Source: Nitrospira sp. (lineage in GTDB: Bacteria > Nitrospirota > Nitrospiria > Nitrospirales > Nitrospiraceae). Taken from it: a stretch of DNA of 55,514 nt. Both the position numbers and the translations under genes were made by a program. This document shows positions 41,221 through 50,127 of the stretch, one piece after another. Within the stretch, counting starts at the first letter, position 1. Each line of letters starts with the position of its first letter. The notes beneath the pieces are model-generated. The model made no database searches. It was given only the letters and a program-made list of their open reading frames with translations, and was not told the origin of the DNA. The stretch lies in the NCBI GenBank assembly GCA_018242685.1, contig JAFEBM010000051.1, positions 1 through 55,514 of the forward strand. The letters are read 5' to 3'.

Positions 41221-44058
41221 ATGATAACTTCATCTCCATTGATCCTGCCGACAAGATCACACGCAGTTGCCTATGATCTTCGCGCTCTGCTGGGAACTGA
41301 GAAAGTCAAAGACGACGTGTCGACGATCACCGCCTATGCCGTGGATGCCAGCATGTATCGTGTTCCTCCACAGGCGGTCGTGTTGGTTGAGTCCGAAGAC
41401 GATATCGCCGCAACCGTCGCCTATGCCGCATCACGAGGTATTCCACTCACGCCTCGGGCCGCCGGGACGAATCTGACCGGTTCGGCCATCGGCTCGGGGG
41501 TCATTCTCGATGTGTCACGCCTGAATCGGATACTTGAAGTGAATCGGGAAGAAAGATGGGCCAGGGTCCAGCCAGGGATCGTCTTGGCGGAGTTGAACAA
41601 GCGGCTCATCTCGCAGGGGCTATTGTTTGGGCCGGACCCGTCGAGCGGGGACATGTGCAAGTTGGGCGGCATGGTCGCGAATAATTCTTCGGGACCTCAT
41701 ACATTGCGCTATGGCTCTGTAAAGGACAATGTCCAGAGTCTCCGGCTCTGTCTCACCTCGTCAACATGGATCGAAGCGCGATCTTATGCCCTCGATGATC
41801 CAGCGCTGGAGCGTCTCTTAACGACGGTACCGGCCCTGCGTGACATCCTGATGATGACACAGGCTCATGCCGATCTCATCGCTGCGAAGCGGCCGACTGT
41901 CAGCAAGAACAGCTGCGGGTACAATCTTTTCGGGTTGGCCGAGGGGCTTGCACGGGGGGTTTTCGACCTCCCGAAATTATTCGTCGGCAGCGAAGGGACG
42001 CTGGGCGTGGTGAGTGAAGCCCGGCTCACGTTGGTCGACAAGCCCAAGGCCACGTTGACCGCGCTCATTCACTTCAGGAGTCTCGAGGAGGTCGGCGAGG
42101 CGGTTCCCCGATTGCTGACGTTACAGCCAAGCGCATTAGAAGTTATGGATGCCAACACCCTCAACTTAATCGGTCGAGGGAAGCATGGCATTCCAGCCGA
42201 TGCGGCGGCAACATTGCTGGTCGAATTGGATACAGACTCCCCCGAGATCGATCTCCGAGAGAGGGCTGAAGCCATGGCTACCGTCTGCCGGCCTTACAAG
42301 CTGGCGGCGGAGCTTACGCTGGCGTTTGATGCCGAACGGCGAGAACAACTCTGGAAGGCACGAAAGGCATTGTATCCGACCCTCTATCGATTCGATCTGA
42401 AGAAGAAGCCGATCAATTTCGTCGATGATGTCGTTGTTCCCGCCGATCGCATCAGCGAACTGATCAGATACCTGGAAGACTTCTTCGAAGGGCAGCGCGT
42501 GCCGGTGGCGATCTTCGGCCATATCGGAAATGGAAATGCGCACATCGTCCCCCTGTTGGACGTCAACGATTCCCGCGACTTCCAAAAGATGGTGCGCGCC
42601 TATCAGGAAATCCATGCGACCGTTCTGAATCGGTTCGGCGGCTCGATTTGCGGTGAACATGGCGACGGCCGTGTTCGTGCCGAGTTCGTCAAGACCATGT
42701 TCGGTGAAGAACTCTATGATCTCTTTATGCAGGTCAAGAAATCGTTCGACCCAGGGAATGTGCTCAATCCCGGCATCAAGCTGAGCGAGGCCTCATTTAC
42801 CGAACATATCGACTACACCAGACTGTCCAAATCCTGCGCGACCTGTGCCAAATGCAATTCAGTCTGTCCCGTCTACGATGTCTTTCAATCGGAGGACATG
42901 AGCTCACGGGGGTGGTTCGAAATTGTGACGGCCAAGGATTACAGCTATCTCGATTCCAAGCGGGTAGTGGAAGCCTGCCTGAATTGCAAGTCCTGCCGTA
43001 CCATTTGTCCGGCGGGAGTGGACGTATCCGACCTGATTCTTCAGAAGCGGGCTGAACATCCGAACCGGTTGGCCGGTTTGATCTTCAGGCAGCAGGCGCG
43101 CGGGGCAACCTTTGAATCGTTCTTGCGATTCCTGGGGAGCACCCAGAGCATGTGGGATCGTCCCTTCTTCAGGAAGCTGTTGGAATGGATCACGAGACCG
43201 ATCATGAAGGCCTTGGCGCCCACAGCACGCTTGCCGCACGACCTCGTATTGCCGAAACTGGCTCCACGGCATTTACGTGAACGATATGCGCATTTGATCC
43301 CTGGTGGAACGGGCTCATCACAGACTCATTCGGTGGCCTATTTCCATGGCTGCGCCGCGAACTATTTCGATGATGGAGTGGGGGACGCCGTCATCGAGGT
43401 GTTGAAGAAACATGGGGTCGAACCGGCGCTGCCGCCGCAACGCTGCTCGGGAACCCCCATTCAAACCTATGGACACGTCGACCTTGTGCGCGAGGGAGCG
43501 CGATTCAATCTTCGCTCGTTCGCCCCGTATGAAACGGTCGTGACCGGTTGCGCCTCCTGCACGCTCATGCTGAAAGACTATCCTACACTTTTTCCAGAAG
43601 GGATCGAACGGCAGCAAGCCGAAGAACTGGCCAAGAAGGTGGTGCATATTTCGGAATTCGTCTCGCATTCGTCGAAGCATCCCGCCACGGCCCAAGTGGA
43701 TGGGATCACGAAACGCGTCACCTATCATTCATCCTGCCATCTGCGGGCGGCCGGGGTGACGAAAGAGCCGCGACAGGTGCTATCAACATTGCCAGGAGTC
43801 GATTTCGTTGAGATGCAGGATGCTGACCGTTGCGCGGGAGGCGCTGGCACCTACGTGGTAAAAGATTACGATACGTCGAAAAAGATCTTTGACCGGAAAG
43901 CCCGCGCGATCGCAGAAGCCGGCGCGAACGTCGTGGCGACGAGTTGCCCGGCCTGCATGATCCAGCTCAAGAACGGAGTGGGAGACTCGGTACAGGTAAA
44001 GCATGTCGCCCAGCTTCTGCAAGAAGCTTATCGGGCTGCAGAACGGGAGCAGAGCTGA
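41221..44058 (+). CDS. FAD-linked oxidase fused to Fe-S/CCG domains (GlcD-GlcF type D-hydroxyacid dehydrogenase)
   Basis: The 945-residue protein combines two usually separate subunits. Residues 1 to about 500 are a GlcD-like flavoprotein: FAD-binding region with LTPRAAGTNLTGSAIG and VANNSSGPHTLRYGS, and the C-terminal HIGNGNAH with CGEHGDGRVRAEF. Residues from about 535 carry two [4Fe-4S] motifs (CATCAKCNSVCPVYD and CLNCKSCRTICPAG), then two CCG domains with HGCAANYFDD, GCASCTLMLKDYP, SSCHLRAAG, CAGGAGTYV and TSCPACMIQL. It should oxidise glycolate, D-lactate or a similar D-2-hydroxyacid and pass electrons to the quinone pool. The reductase on the other strand may act on the keto product. 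Confidence 0.9.
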   Translation: MITSSPLILPTRSHAVAYDLRALLGTEKVKDDVSTITAYAVDASMYRVPPQAVVLVESEDDIAATVAYAASRGIPLTPRAAGTNLTGSAIGSGVILDVSRLNRILEVNREERWARVQPGIVLAELNKRLISQGLLFGPDPSSGDMCKLGGMVANNSSGPHTLRYGSVKDNVQSLRLCLTSSTWIEARSYALDDPALERLLTTVPALRDILMMTQAHADLIAAKRPTVSKNSCGYNLFGLAEGLARGVFDLPKLFVGSEGTLGVVSEARLTLVDKPKATLTALIHFRSLEEVGEAVPRLLTLQPSALEVMDANTLNLIGRGKHGIPADAAATLLVELDTDSPEIDLRERAEAMATVCRPYKLAAELTLAFDAERREQLWKARKALYPTLYRFDLKKKPINFVDDVVVPADRISELIRYLEDFFEGQRVPVAIFGHIGNGNAHIVPLLDVNDSRDFQKMVRAYQEIHATVLNRFGGSICGEHGDGRVRAEFVKTMFGEELYDLFMQVKKSFDPGNVLNPGIKLSEASFTEHIDYTRLSKSCATCAKCNSVCPVYDVFQSEDMSSRGWFEIVTAKDYSYLDSKRVVEACLNCKSCRTICPAGVDVSDLILQKRAEHPNRLAGLIFRQQARGATFESFLRFLGSTQSMWDRPFFRKLLEWITRPIMKALAPTARLPHDLVLPKLAPRHLRERYAHLIPGGTGSSQTHSVAYFHGCAANYFDDGVGDAVIEVLKKHGVEPALPPQRCSGTPIQTYGHVDLVREGARFNLRSFAPYETVVTGCASCTLMLKDYPTLFPEGIERQQAEELAKKVVHISEFVSHSSKHPATAQVDGITKRVTYHSSCHLRAAGVTKEPRQVLSTLPGVDFVEMQDADRCAGGAGTYVVKDYDTSKKIFDRKARAIAEAGANVVATSCPACMIQLKNGVGDSVQVKHVAQLLQEAYRAAEREQS

Positions 44059-44139
44059 GTCCATTCCCGCTGATCATGTATAGTACGCGTCTGGCTCACG
44101 GGTAGATGCGAGATAGTCGGTCGACTCGTTGGGGGTCCA

Positions 44140-44418
44140 ATGGTTTCAATACAGATTTTCGGCCAAACCTTGCGCGCGGTTGTCGAGGAGAGCGAACTGG
44201 AAATTCCGGTGACCGGTCCGACCACGGTGAAACAACTGATTGAAACGAACCCTGTACCACTGGGCCCCTTGCTTCAGTACATCAACAGCCGCGAAGCGCT
44301 CATCACGGTCAACAAAAAGATCGGATCGGAAGATTCTCCGGTTCGCGACGGCGATGTCATCAAACTCTCGTTCCAATCCCGAGCCTCCTACGACGGCACC
44401 CGAGATATTCCTACCTGA
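44140..44418 (+). CDS. MoaD/ThiS-like ubiquitin-fold protein without C-terminal Gly-Gly
   Basis: The 92-residue product has a beta-grasp pattern: IQIFGQTLRAVVE, a helix TTVKQLIET, and LITVNKKIGSEDSPVRDGDVIKLSFQS, the last like the DG-D-x-I/V strand of MoaD and ThiS. It ends in SYDGTRDIPT, not Gly-Gly, so it may not be activated for sulfur transfer, or may need trimming. It follows the fused dehydrogenase by 80 bases. A role with the Fe-S enzyme is possible but unproven. Confidence 0.65.
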   Translation: MVSIQIFGQTLRAVVEESELEIPVTGPTTVKQLIETNPVPLGPLLQYINSREALITVNKKIGSEDSPVRDGDVIKLSFQSRASYDGTRDIPT

Positions 44419-44643
44419 CTACTTGCTTCTGTTGTTCAAGCCGATTTGTAGGCAAACCCTCTCGACGGAAATGATTCGGCTGGTCGAGGCTACGCTCGAT
44501 TGACGCTGCCCTTTGGAAGAGGCCAAGTCTGTATGAAGGCCGCACGAAATTCGACATGTAACATATGCCGGCGACGGCGTTGTTGGTTTTCGGATGCCTC
44601 CGCTGTATGGGCCTCTTTTGTAACGTCGGAGGGGAGGTGCGTC

Positions 44644-45303
44644 ATGCATCGTCGATCACTGTTCCTCAGTCTGCTTGTGTCGGCTCTGTGGATGTTTGCC
44701 TGGTCTGAGACAAGCCGAGCCGAATGGTACATAGCCGGTCAGGGCGGGTACCAATTTCCCCAGGATCTGGCCGACGTTCGAGGAACCGGCAGTTTCAGCG
44801 GAGTGACGTCGAATGATCTGACCCTCAACAACCAAGCGGCGTTCGGCCTCAAAGTCGGGCATGTTTTACACGGAAGTCTACGGTGGCTCGGCCTGGAATT
44901 CGACTTTTCGCATAGCGACGCGAACATCGCGGACCAACGCGTCACGGCCGGTGCGCCGATCCTGGGCATCACTCAGCAGAACGGCAGGACTCCAGGTGTC
45001 GGCCTCTCGGTCAACCACATGACGGTGAACGTCATCGCGCGCTATCCGGGGTCACAAGTCCAACCTTACGTTGGAGTCGGCGGCGGACTCGGCCTCTCGC
45101 GATTACGGACCGCTCCTCAAGACGAAACAGCAGTGTACCCGGTGTTCAATGTACTCATCGGCATGAAAGTGCCTGTGACGAAACATGTCGCCTTGTTCAC
45201 CGAATACAAACATGCTCGGGCGACGGTCGAGTTCTCCGATCATCACTTCGAAGGCGACCTCCGGACCAATTGGTTCATGGGAGGTCTTGCCTATCATTTC
45301 TGA
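44644..45303 (+). CDS. Outer membrane beta-barrel protein
   Basis: The 219-residue product has a signal peptide ending SRA-EW near residue 27, then alternating beta strands typical of small OmpA-like barrels: YIAGQGGYQFP, FGLKVGHVL, LGLEFDFSHS, VQPYVGVGGGLGLS and the closing WFMGGLAYHF with terminal Phe. GGAGGGGAGG precedes ATG 44644; in-frame starts further up are read-through. A related protein is encoded at 54019-54747, where the mature part also begins AEWY. Confidence 0.82.
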   Translation: MHRRSLFLSLLVSALWMFAWSETSRAEWYIAGQGGYQFPQDLADVRGTGSFSGVTSNDLTLNNQAAFGLKVGHVLHGSLRWLGLEFDFSHSDANIADQRVTAGAPILGITQQNGRTPGVGLSVNHMTVNVIARYPGSQVQPYVGVGGGLGLSRLRTAPQDETAVYPVFNVLIGMKVPVTKHVALFTEYKHARATVEFSDHHFEGDLRTNWFMGGLAYHF

Positions 45304-45428
45304 GCAGCAACTAGATCGCCGTGGATAGCATCTGCGCTGAACGTATGACGCCTGCTGCCTGACGCTTCAGGTAGTTTCGTCCTCCCATAAGTCATATGTG
45401 ATACGGCATCGGCTCTTAGGATGGGGGA

Positions 45429-45463
45429 CGTGATTTCTCGTAAGGAAACGGGTAAGCTTCGGC
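45429..45463 (+). repeat. 35-bp repeat, copy A
   Basis: This 35-base stretch (starting CGTGATTTCTC and ending GGGTAAGCTTCGGC) recurs with about three mismatches at 46062-46096. It lies just upstream of the nucleotidyltransferase remnant. Confidence 0.75.
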
Positions 45464-45498
45464 GGCAATACGATTCACAAGCGGAGTGCGACCTATCT

Positions 45499-45659
45499 GT
45501 GAGTGATGATCTCGATGTTTTGAAGTCTGTGACCGCGAGCGTACAGGCAGCCGGCATTCCCTATATGGTGACTGGCTCCATAGCGGCAAACTTCTATGCC
45601 CCCCTCACATGCCACGCGACTTAGGGTTGGCAGCGCTCTATCGCGAGATTCGTCCATGA
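45499..45659 (+). pseudogene. Remnant of a nucleotidyltransferase-fold gene (internal deletion)
   Basis: The beginning, from GTG 45499, reads DLDVLKSVTASVQ followed by AAGIPYMVTGSIAANFYA, the N terminus of a common family of stand-alone nucleotidyltransferase-like proteins of about 180 residues. Soon after, the frame ends at 45624. In another frame MPRDLGLAALYREIRP follows and ends in an ATGA overlap with the next gene; this matches the C terminus of the same family. So about 130 central residues, including the catalytic Asp pair, are missing. Family assignment is from memory of its characteristic ends. Confidence 0.6.
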
Positions 45660-45894
45660 ACGATACGGCCCCTGAGATTGACGAGCGGTTTCGGGCTATG
45701 CTCATGGTGCGCACCGGTGAAGAGCGGCTTATCATGGGGTGTGCCATGCGGGATTCCGCGCGAATGATCCGCAGGCGACGGTGCAGACGATTCGCAAAGG
45801 TCTCTTTCTCCGCTTTTACGGGCATGAGTTCGATGCCGACACCCGCGCCAAAATCCTCGCTGCCATAGACCGAGCAGCTCAGCTTCCCAGTTGA
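45656..45894 (+). pseudogene. Remnant of the small partner of the nucleotidyltransferase gene (frameshifted)
   Basis: The ATG at 45656 overlaps the previous remnant. It reads MNDTAPEIDERFRAMLMVRTGEERL in two steps and then MGCAMRDSARMI, the start of a small conserved protein of about 85 residues often found after such nucleotidyltransferases. A frameshift or small deletion near 45763 follows; the other frame continues NDPQATVQTIRKGLFLRFYGHEFDADTR in pieces to a TGA at 45892. Both genes of the pair are thus decayed. Confidence 0.6.
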
Positions 45895-45960
45895 TAAGCT
45901 CCAGTAGCCTCCTCTCATCGCTCTCGACGGTCTGAGCACTCTTTGATAATGCTCAAGCCA

Positions 45961-46040
45961 GGCCCTTCGACAAGTTCGACTCGACCAAACTCGCACCGGC
46001 AGGATAAGCCCTTCGACATGCTCAGGACGGGCAGGGCAGG
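45961..46040. repeat. REP-like repeats (CCCTTCGACA type)
   Basis: Two copies of GCCCTTCGACAWGYTCRRRAC-like sequence occur at about 45962-45981 and 46008-46029, followed by a GGGCAGGGCAGG run. These resemble widespread short interspersed repeats with a CCTTCGACAAGCTCAGG core. Confidence 0.6.
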
Positions 46041-46061
46041 TTTCTTTGTTTTGGTAGAAAA

Positions 46062-46096
46062 CGTGATTTCTCTTAGGGAAACGGGTAAGCTGCGGC
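46062..46096 (+). repeat. 35-bp repeat, copy B
   Basis: This copy matches copy A at 45429-45463 with about 32 of 35 bases identical. It lies upstream of the hsdM remnant. Confidence 0.75.
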
Positions 46097-46155
46097 CAAT
46101 TTATCAGGAAGGGTCTTGTTGTACGCTTTCCTTTCAATCAATCGGAGAAGACGGC

Positions 46156-46505
46156 ATGCCGAAATCGAAGCGGGACCCAGAGAAGCCAAAGAACGGCGAA
46201 TCAGCAGGACTTGAGGCAAAGAAACGCGGTGGTCACATCTCAAGACGAGTGCCCCACAGCCGACGATCGGCACGATCGTAGATGATGCGATGACAGCCAT
46301 CGAGCGCGACAACCCATCGCTGAAGGGAGTCCTTCCAAAAGACCATACCCGGCCTGGCCTCGACAAGCAGCGGCTTGGTCAGCTCATACTCGACGCTTTG
46401 CGCGACGCGCTGCTGCCCAAGCTCATCTCCGGAGAGTTGCGTGCCCCGGTATGGCAGGATGTAGCTGAACTAGCTGACGGTGTCGGGCCACAGGTGGCTC
46501 CATGA
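46156..46505 (+). pseudogene. Chimeric remnant of type I restriction-modification genes: hsdM fragments joined to an hsdS 3' end
   Basis: From ATG 46156 (GGAGAAG upstream) the frame reads [22 protein letters not shown], like an HsdM N terminus (shown here in short form). It soon changes frame, and from about 46242 the other frame reads [19 protein letters not shown], then [15 protein letters not shown] and [10 protein letters not shown], a highly conserved internal HsdM stretch. This runs directly into [18 protein letters not shown], the typical C terminus of HsdS specificity subunits. Hundreds of residues of HsdM and nearly all of HsdS are missing. The stop overlaps the gajA start (ATGA), suggesting gajA originally followed hsdS. 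Confidence 0.7.
46398..46440 (+). repeat. hsdS-tail direct repeat, left copy
   Basis: TTGCGCGA then GCCCAAGCTCATCTCCGG and GAG-TGC match the right copy at 50286-50325, with the central 18 bases identical. The two copies flank the Gabija genes in the same orientation. Confidence 0.8.
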
Positions 46506-48211
46506 TCCTGAAGGCGCTCTGCATTGAGAACTTCCGCGGGATCGCCAAGCTCACTCTCGAGCTTGACCGAACTACTGTTCTCATCGGCGAGAACAACTCG
46601 GGAAAATCCAGCGTCCTGGAGGCATTGCATACTTGTATGAATCGGGGGCTAGGTCGTCGTGCCACGCCCTTCTCCGAGTATGACTTTCACCTTGCAACCG
46701 AAGATGCCAAGCCCGCTGACGCACCGCCTCTCATTCTCACGCTCACTTTTGAAGAAAGCGAGAAGGACGAATGGCCGGACGAGATCGCTCAGGCGTTCCC
46801 AAACGTAATCCAAACCCTAGACGACGACCGCCAACAGATCAGTTTCCGAGTGATCGCCAAGTACGACAAGGTAACGCGAGACTTCACGGTCGAGTGGAGC
46901 TTTCTCGACAAGGCAGGTAGTCCGTTGCTGACTGCCAAGCAGCCGAAGCTGGTCGCCGACCTACAGCAACTCGCGCCAGTATTCCTGTTGACTGCCGTTC
47001 GAGACGCATCACAGCACTTCCAATCCAAGTCGGCACTCTGGGGGCCGTTCACCAAGAATCCGCAGATCAGCGGGGAGAAGCAGCAAGAGATCGAGAAACA
47101 GATCGAACAAATCAATCAGTCCGTGCTCGACAGCCACAAGCCGTTCGAAGTCATCAAGGACCGCATCGCTCAGACGGGCAAGCTCGTGCCACTCGCCAAC
47201 AAGGATCTCGTGGGTGTCGAGGCTGTGCCAGCCCGCATCTTCGATATGCTGACCCGAACACAGGTAAAGCTAGGAGCTCGCACGGGTGCCCGCTTGCCTG
47301 TCGCTCAACACGGTTCGGGCACACAAAGCCTGGCCGTCATGTTTCTCTTCGAGGCATTTCTTCAATCGCGCCTCACCGATGTCTACGACAAGCATTCTGA
47401 ACCAATCCTCGCACTTGAGGAACCTGAGTCGCACCTTCACCCTTCGGCGATTCGCGCTCTCTGGTCAACTCTCGACAAGCTGGCGGGCCAGAAAATTATT
47501 GCGACACACTCCGGCGACTTGCTTGCTGCCGTGCCACTCACAGCAATTCGACGACTGGCGCGACGTAATGGGGCGGTTGAGGTATTTCGAGTCAAGGAGA
47601 AGACGCTCGACAAGCGAGAGGCGGAGAAGATCGCATTCCATGTCCGCGCTAAACGGGGAAATCTGCTCTTCGCCCGGTGCTGGTTGCTTGTGGAGGGAGA
47701 AACCGACTTCTCGTTCTTGCCCGAACTTGCGCGCGTGCTGGGATGCGAGTTTGATCTGGAAGGCGTTTCCTGTGTCGATTTCGTACACTGTGGCCTTGAC
47801 CCCCTCATCAAGGTCGCGGATGATTTAGGCATTCACTGGCACGTCTTTACAGACGGTGATCGATCCGATTTTGGGAAGAGCGCGAGCAAACACCTTCGCG
47901 GTCGCCCCGGGCAGGATCACGTCACTATGCTGGGTGAACCGGATATTGAGCAGCTGATGTGGCAGTCTGGATACTCAACGGTCTTCGAGAGTGCGGTCGG
48001 TCCACGGCAGAAAAGCCTGATTAGCGCAGCGAAGGGCACTCCTGACTACATCAAGCAGACGATCAAGGCAGCACAGGTGTCACTTGAAGGGAAGCCCGGG
48101 ATGGTCTTTCCGCTTGTTTCCGCAGTTCGGCAAGACGGATCGCCCGGGGTACCGAGTCCGTTGAAGACCGTCATAGAGACGGTAGTGCGGCTGGCGAGGA
48201 GTTCTGCATGA
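46502..48211 (+). CDS. gajA: Gabija-type defence protein GajA (OLD-family ATPase with TOPRIM nuclease domain)
   Basis: The 569-residue product has an ABC-type ATPase domain: LCIENFRGI, Walker A GENNSGKS at 29-36, the signature-like [16 protein letters not shown], Walker [12 protein letters not shown] and the His-switch in [12 protein letters not shown]-terminal TOPRIM domain follows with Glu398 in LLVEGETD and Asp451/Asp453 in FTDGDRSD. Class 2 OLD nucleases paired with a UvrD-like helicase form the Gabija antiphage system, in which GajA nicks DNA when nucleotide pools drop. All key residues are intact. The ATG overlaps the upstream hsdM/hsdS remnant, and the stop overlaps gajB. Confidence 0.88.
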   Translation: MILKALCIENFRGIAKLTLELDRTTVLIGENNSGKSSVLEALHTCMNRGLGRRATPFSEYDFHLATEDAKPADAPPLILTLTFEESEKDEWPDEIAQAFPNVIQTLDDDRQQISFRVIAKYDKVTRDFTVEWSFLDKAGSPLLTAKQPKLVADLQQLAPVFLLTAVRDASQHFQSKSALWGPFTKNPQISGEKQQEIEKQIEQINQSVLDSHKPFEVIKDRIAQTGKLVPLANKDLVGVEAVPARIFDMLTRTQVKLGARTGARLPVAQHGSGTQSLAVMFLFEAFLQSRLTDVYDKHSEPILALEEPESHLHPSAIRALWSTLDKLAGQKIIATHSGDLLAAVPLTAIRRLARRNGAVEVFRVKEKTLDKREAEKIAFHVRAKRGNLLFARCWLLVEGETDFSFLPELARVLGCEFDLEGVSCVDFVHCGLDPLIKVADDLGIHWHVFTDGDRSDFGKSASKHLRGRPGQDHVTMLGEPDIEQLMWQSGYSTVFESAVGPRQKSLISAAKGTPDYIKQTIKAAQVSLEGKPGMVFPLVSAVRQDGSPGVPSPLKTVIETVVRLARSSA

Positions 48212-50127
48212 ACATCGACCTGTCCACTCTGAACGACAGCCAGCGTGAGGCTGTTAACTGGCAGGACGGACCTCTTCTCGTTATCGCTGGACCAGGCTCG
48301 GGTAAGACCCGCGTTCTGACTTATCGCGTGGCACGGATCATTCAGCAATCACCCGAGGCCCGTTTCCGCGTGTTGGGAGTCACCTTTACAAACAAGGCAG
48401 CGTCGGAAATGCGGAATCGAATAGATGCGCTGCTCGTCGAGGGACGCGATCGCGCGACTCTGACGACATTCCATTCGTTTGCAGCAGAGATTCTCCGTCA
48501 GCATGGAAGCCATGTCGGGCTCAAACCAGACTTCGGCATTCTGTCTGAGCCGGCGGATCGAGAGGCAGTGCTCACCGACGCGATCAAAGCTGTGTCGCGA
48601 GAGGAAGATGACTTCGAGCCGAAGGCGGCACAGCTGCTCCCAGCAATTAACCGGATGCAAGACGAGTGCGTCTTGCCCGACGAGTCGCTGAAATGGCTCG
48701 GTGTGCAACCCCACGCACAGAAAGTGGCTTCGATCTACGCCGAGTATCGAGCGTGCCTCATCCAAGCGAACCTGATGGACTTCGGATCGCTGCTCGCAAT
48801 CGCGGTTGACCTCTTAGAGAAAAAGCCTGCAATCGCCAAACAGATCCGCCGTGTCTACTCCTATGTCTGCGTCGATGAGTGTCAGGACACCAACTCGGCT
48901 CAGTACCGTCTGTTAATCCAACTGGTTCGCGAAAAGAATCCAAACCTCTTCGTCGTGGCTGACGACGACCAGCTCATTTACCAGTGGAACGGGGCGAGCC
49001 CTAAGCGCTTACAGGACCTTCGCAAGCGGTTTGAAATGCAGGTGATCCAGCTTCCTGAGAACTATCGTTGCCCGCCAGAAATTATCGAGCTCGCGAACAA
49101 CCTGATCCGCCACAATGCTGACCGGCCCGCTGACAAGAAGCCTCTCTCTGCCCACAAGACTGGAGATGGAATAAAACGAGTCACGGTCATGCGTTGCGAT
49201 GATTTCGACAACGAGGTAGCCTGGCTAGCGACACATTTGGGGAAGATGCCAGCAGACGAACGTCCTAAATGCGTCATTCTCGCGAGGCGGAAGAAGCTAC
49301 TTGAGACCGTGGTGGCAATGCTAGAGAGGGAGTCAATACCAGCGCATATCGCTATCAGGAAGAACGAGTTTCAGTCCGTCCCATATCGTTGGCTGCACGC
49401 GATGCTCCGATTTGCCAATGCCCCACAAGACAGGGAGCAGCTCCGTCGAGCGAGCAAGTCGTTCTATCAGATGGAGGGCGTAACCGTCGAAAGCGAGAAT
49501 GTGGTTGCACGATCATCAGTTGATCAGGGTGGCTTACTTCGTGCCTGGTTTGACATTGCCGAGATACAGAGTGGGCTCGAACCGACCACAGAGATAATGC
49601 TCACCACGGCGAGGAAAACACTCCTCGACCGTCTAGACTACTGGGCGTTCGTAAACACCGCCCACGAATGGTTCGCAGCCGTAGAATCGCAACCCGCAAG
49701 TGCGGCTGAGTTCGCGTTTGATGAGTTCGAAGACGAGAGGGAGATTTGGGATACACTGAAGTCCGAAATCGCCAACCACTACTCGCTCTCCGAGTTAAGT
49801 CTCCACAACTTCCTGCAAGAACTTGATCTTCGTTCGAAGGAGAAGCCAGCCCCAAAGGGAGCCGTCCGTTGTTTGACGATTGCCGCGTCCAAGGGCATGG
49901 AGTTCAAGCACGTTTTCTTGATCGGGCTTGTGGAGGACGAGCTTCCCGGCTACTACGTCAAGAAGAAGGGTGACCATAGCGACGACATGCGAGAGGAACG
50001 ACGAAATTGCTTCGTTGCAATCACGCGGGCGGAGGACACGCTGACACTCACATACGCCGAAAAGTACTACGGATATCAGAAGCAACCCTCGCGGTTTCTT
50101 AAGGAAATGGGACTGGGCGAGTTATGA
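48208..50127 (+). CDS. gajB: Gabija-type defence protein GajB (UvrD/Rep-like superfamily 1 helicase)
   Basis: The 639-residue helicase starts LNDSQREAVNW (Q-motif region), with Walker A AGPGSGKT at 27-34, motif Ia TFTNKAASEM, motif II VCVDECQDTNSAQY, motif III DDDQLIYQWNGA, motif IV region NYRCPPEI, motif V ASKGMEFKHVFLIGL and motif VI VAITRAEDTLTL. It is a full SF1A helicase, longer than the shortest known GajB. The start overlaps gajA by four bases; the stop overlaps the downstream hsdR remnant. In Gabija, GajB senses DNA ends and activates GajA. A DNA-repair UvrD is an alternative for this gene alone, but pairing with the OLD protein argues for defence. Confidence 0.88.
   Translation: MNIDLSTLNDSQREAVNWQDGPLLVIAGPGSGKTRVLTYRVARIIQQSPEARFRVLGVTFTNKAASEMRNRIDALLVEGRDRATLTTFHSFAAEILRQHGSHVGLKPDFGILSEPADREAVLTDAIKAVSREEDDFEPKAAQLLPAINRMQDECVLPDESLKWLGVQPHAQKVASIYAEYRACLIQANLMDFGSLLAIAVDLLEKKPAIAKQIRRVYSYVCVDECQDTNSAQYRLLIQLVREKNPNLFVVADDDQLIYQWNGASPKRLQDLRKRFEMQVIQLPENYRCPPEIIELANNLIRHNADRPADKKPLSAHKTGDGIKRVTVMRCDDFDNEVAWLATHLGKMPADERPKCVILARRKKLLETVVAMLERESIPAHIAIRKNEFQSVPYRWLHAMLRFANAPQDREQLRRASKSFYQMEGVTVESENVVARSSVDQGGLLRAWFDIAEIQSGLEPTTEIMLTTARKTLLDRLDYWAFVNTAHEWFAAVESQPASAAEFAFDEFEDEREIWDTLKSEIANHYSLSELSLHNFLQELDLRSKEKPAPKGAVRCLTIAASKGMEFKHVFLIGLVEDELPGYYVKKKGDHSDDMREERRNCFVAITRAEDTLTLTYAEKYYGYQKQPSRFLKEMGLGEL

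Noticed and set aside
45493..46137. Minus-strand open frame of 214 codons over the accessory island
   Set aside because: It runs across REP-like repeats and remnants of plus-strand genes; the PARPEHVEGL part is a translation of a REP-like repeat, not a protein domain.
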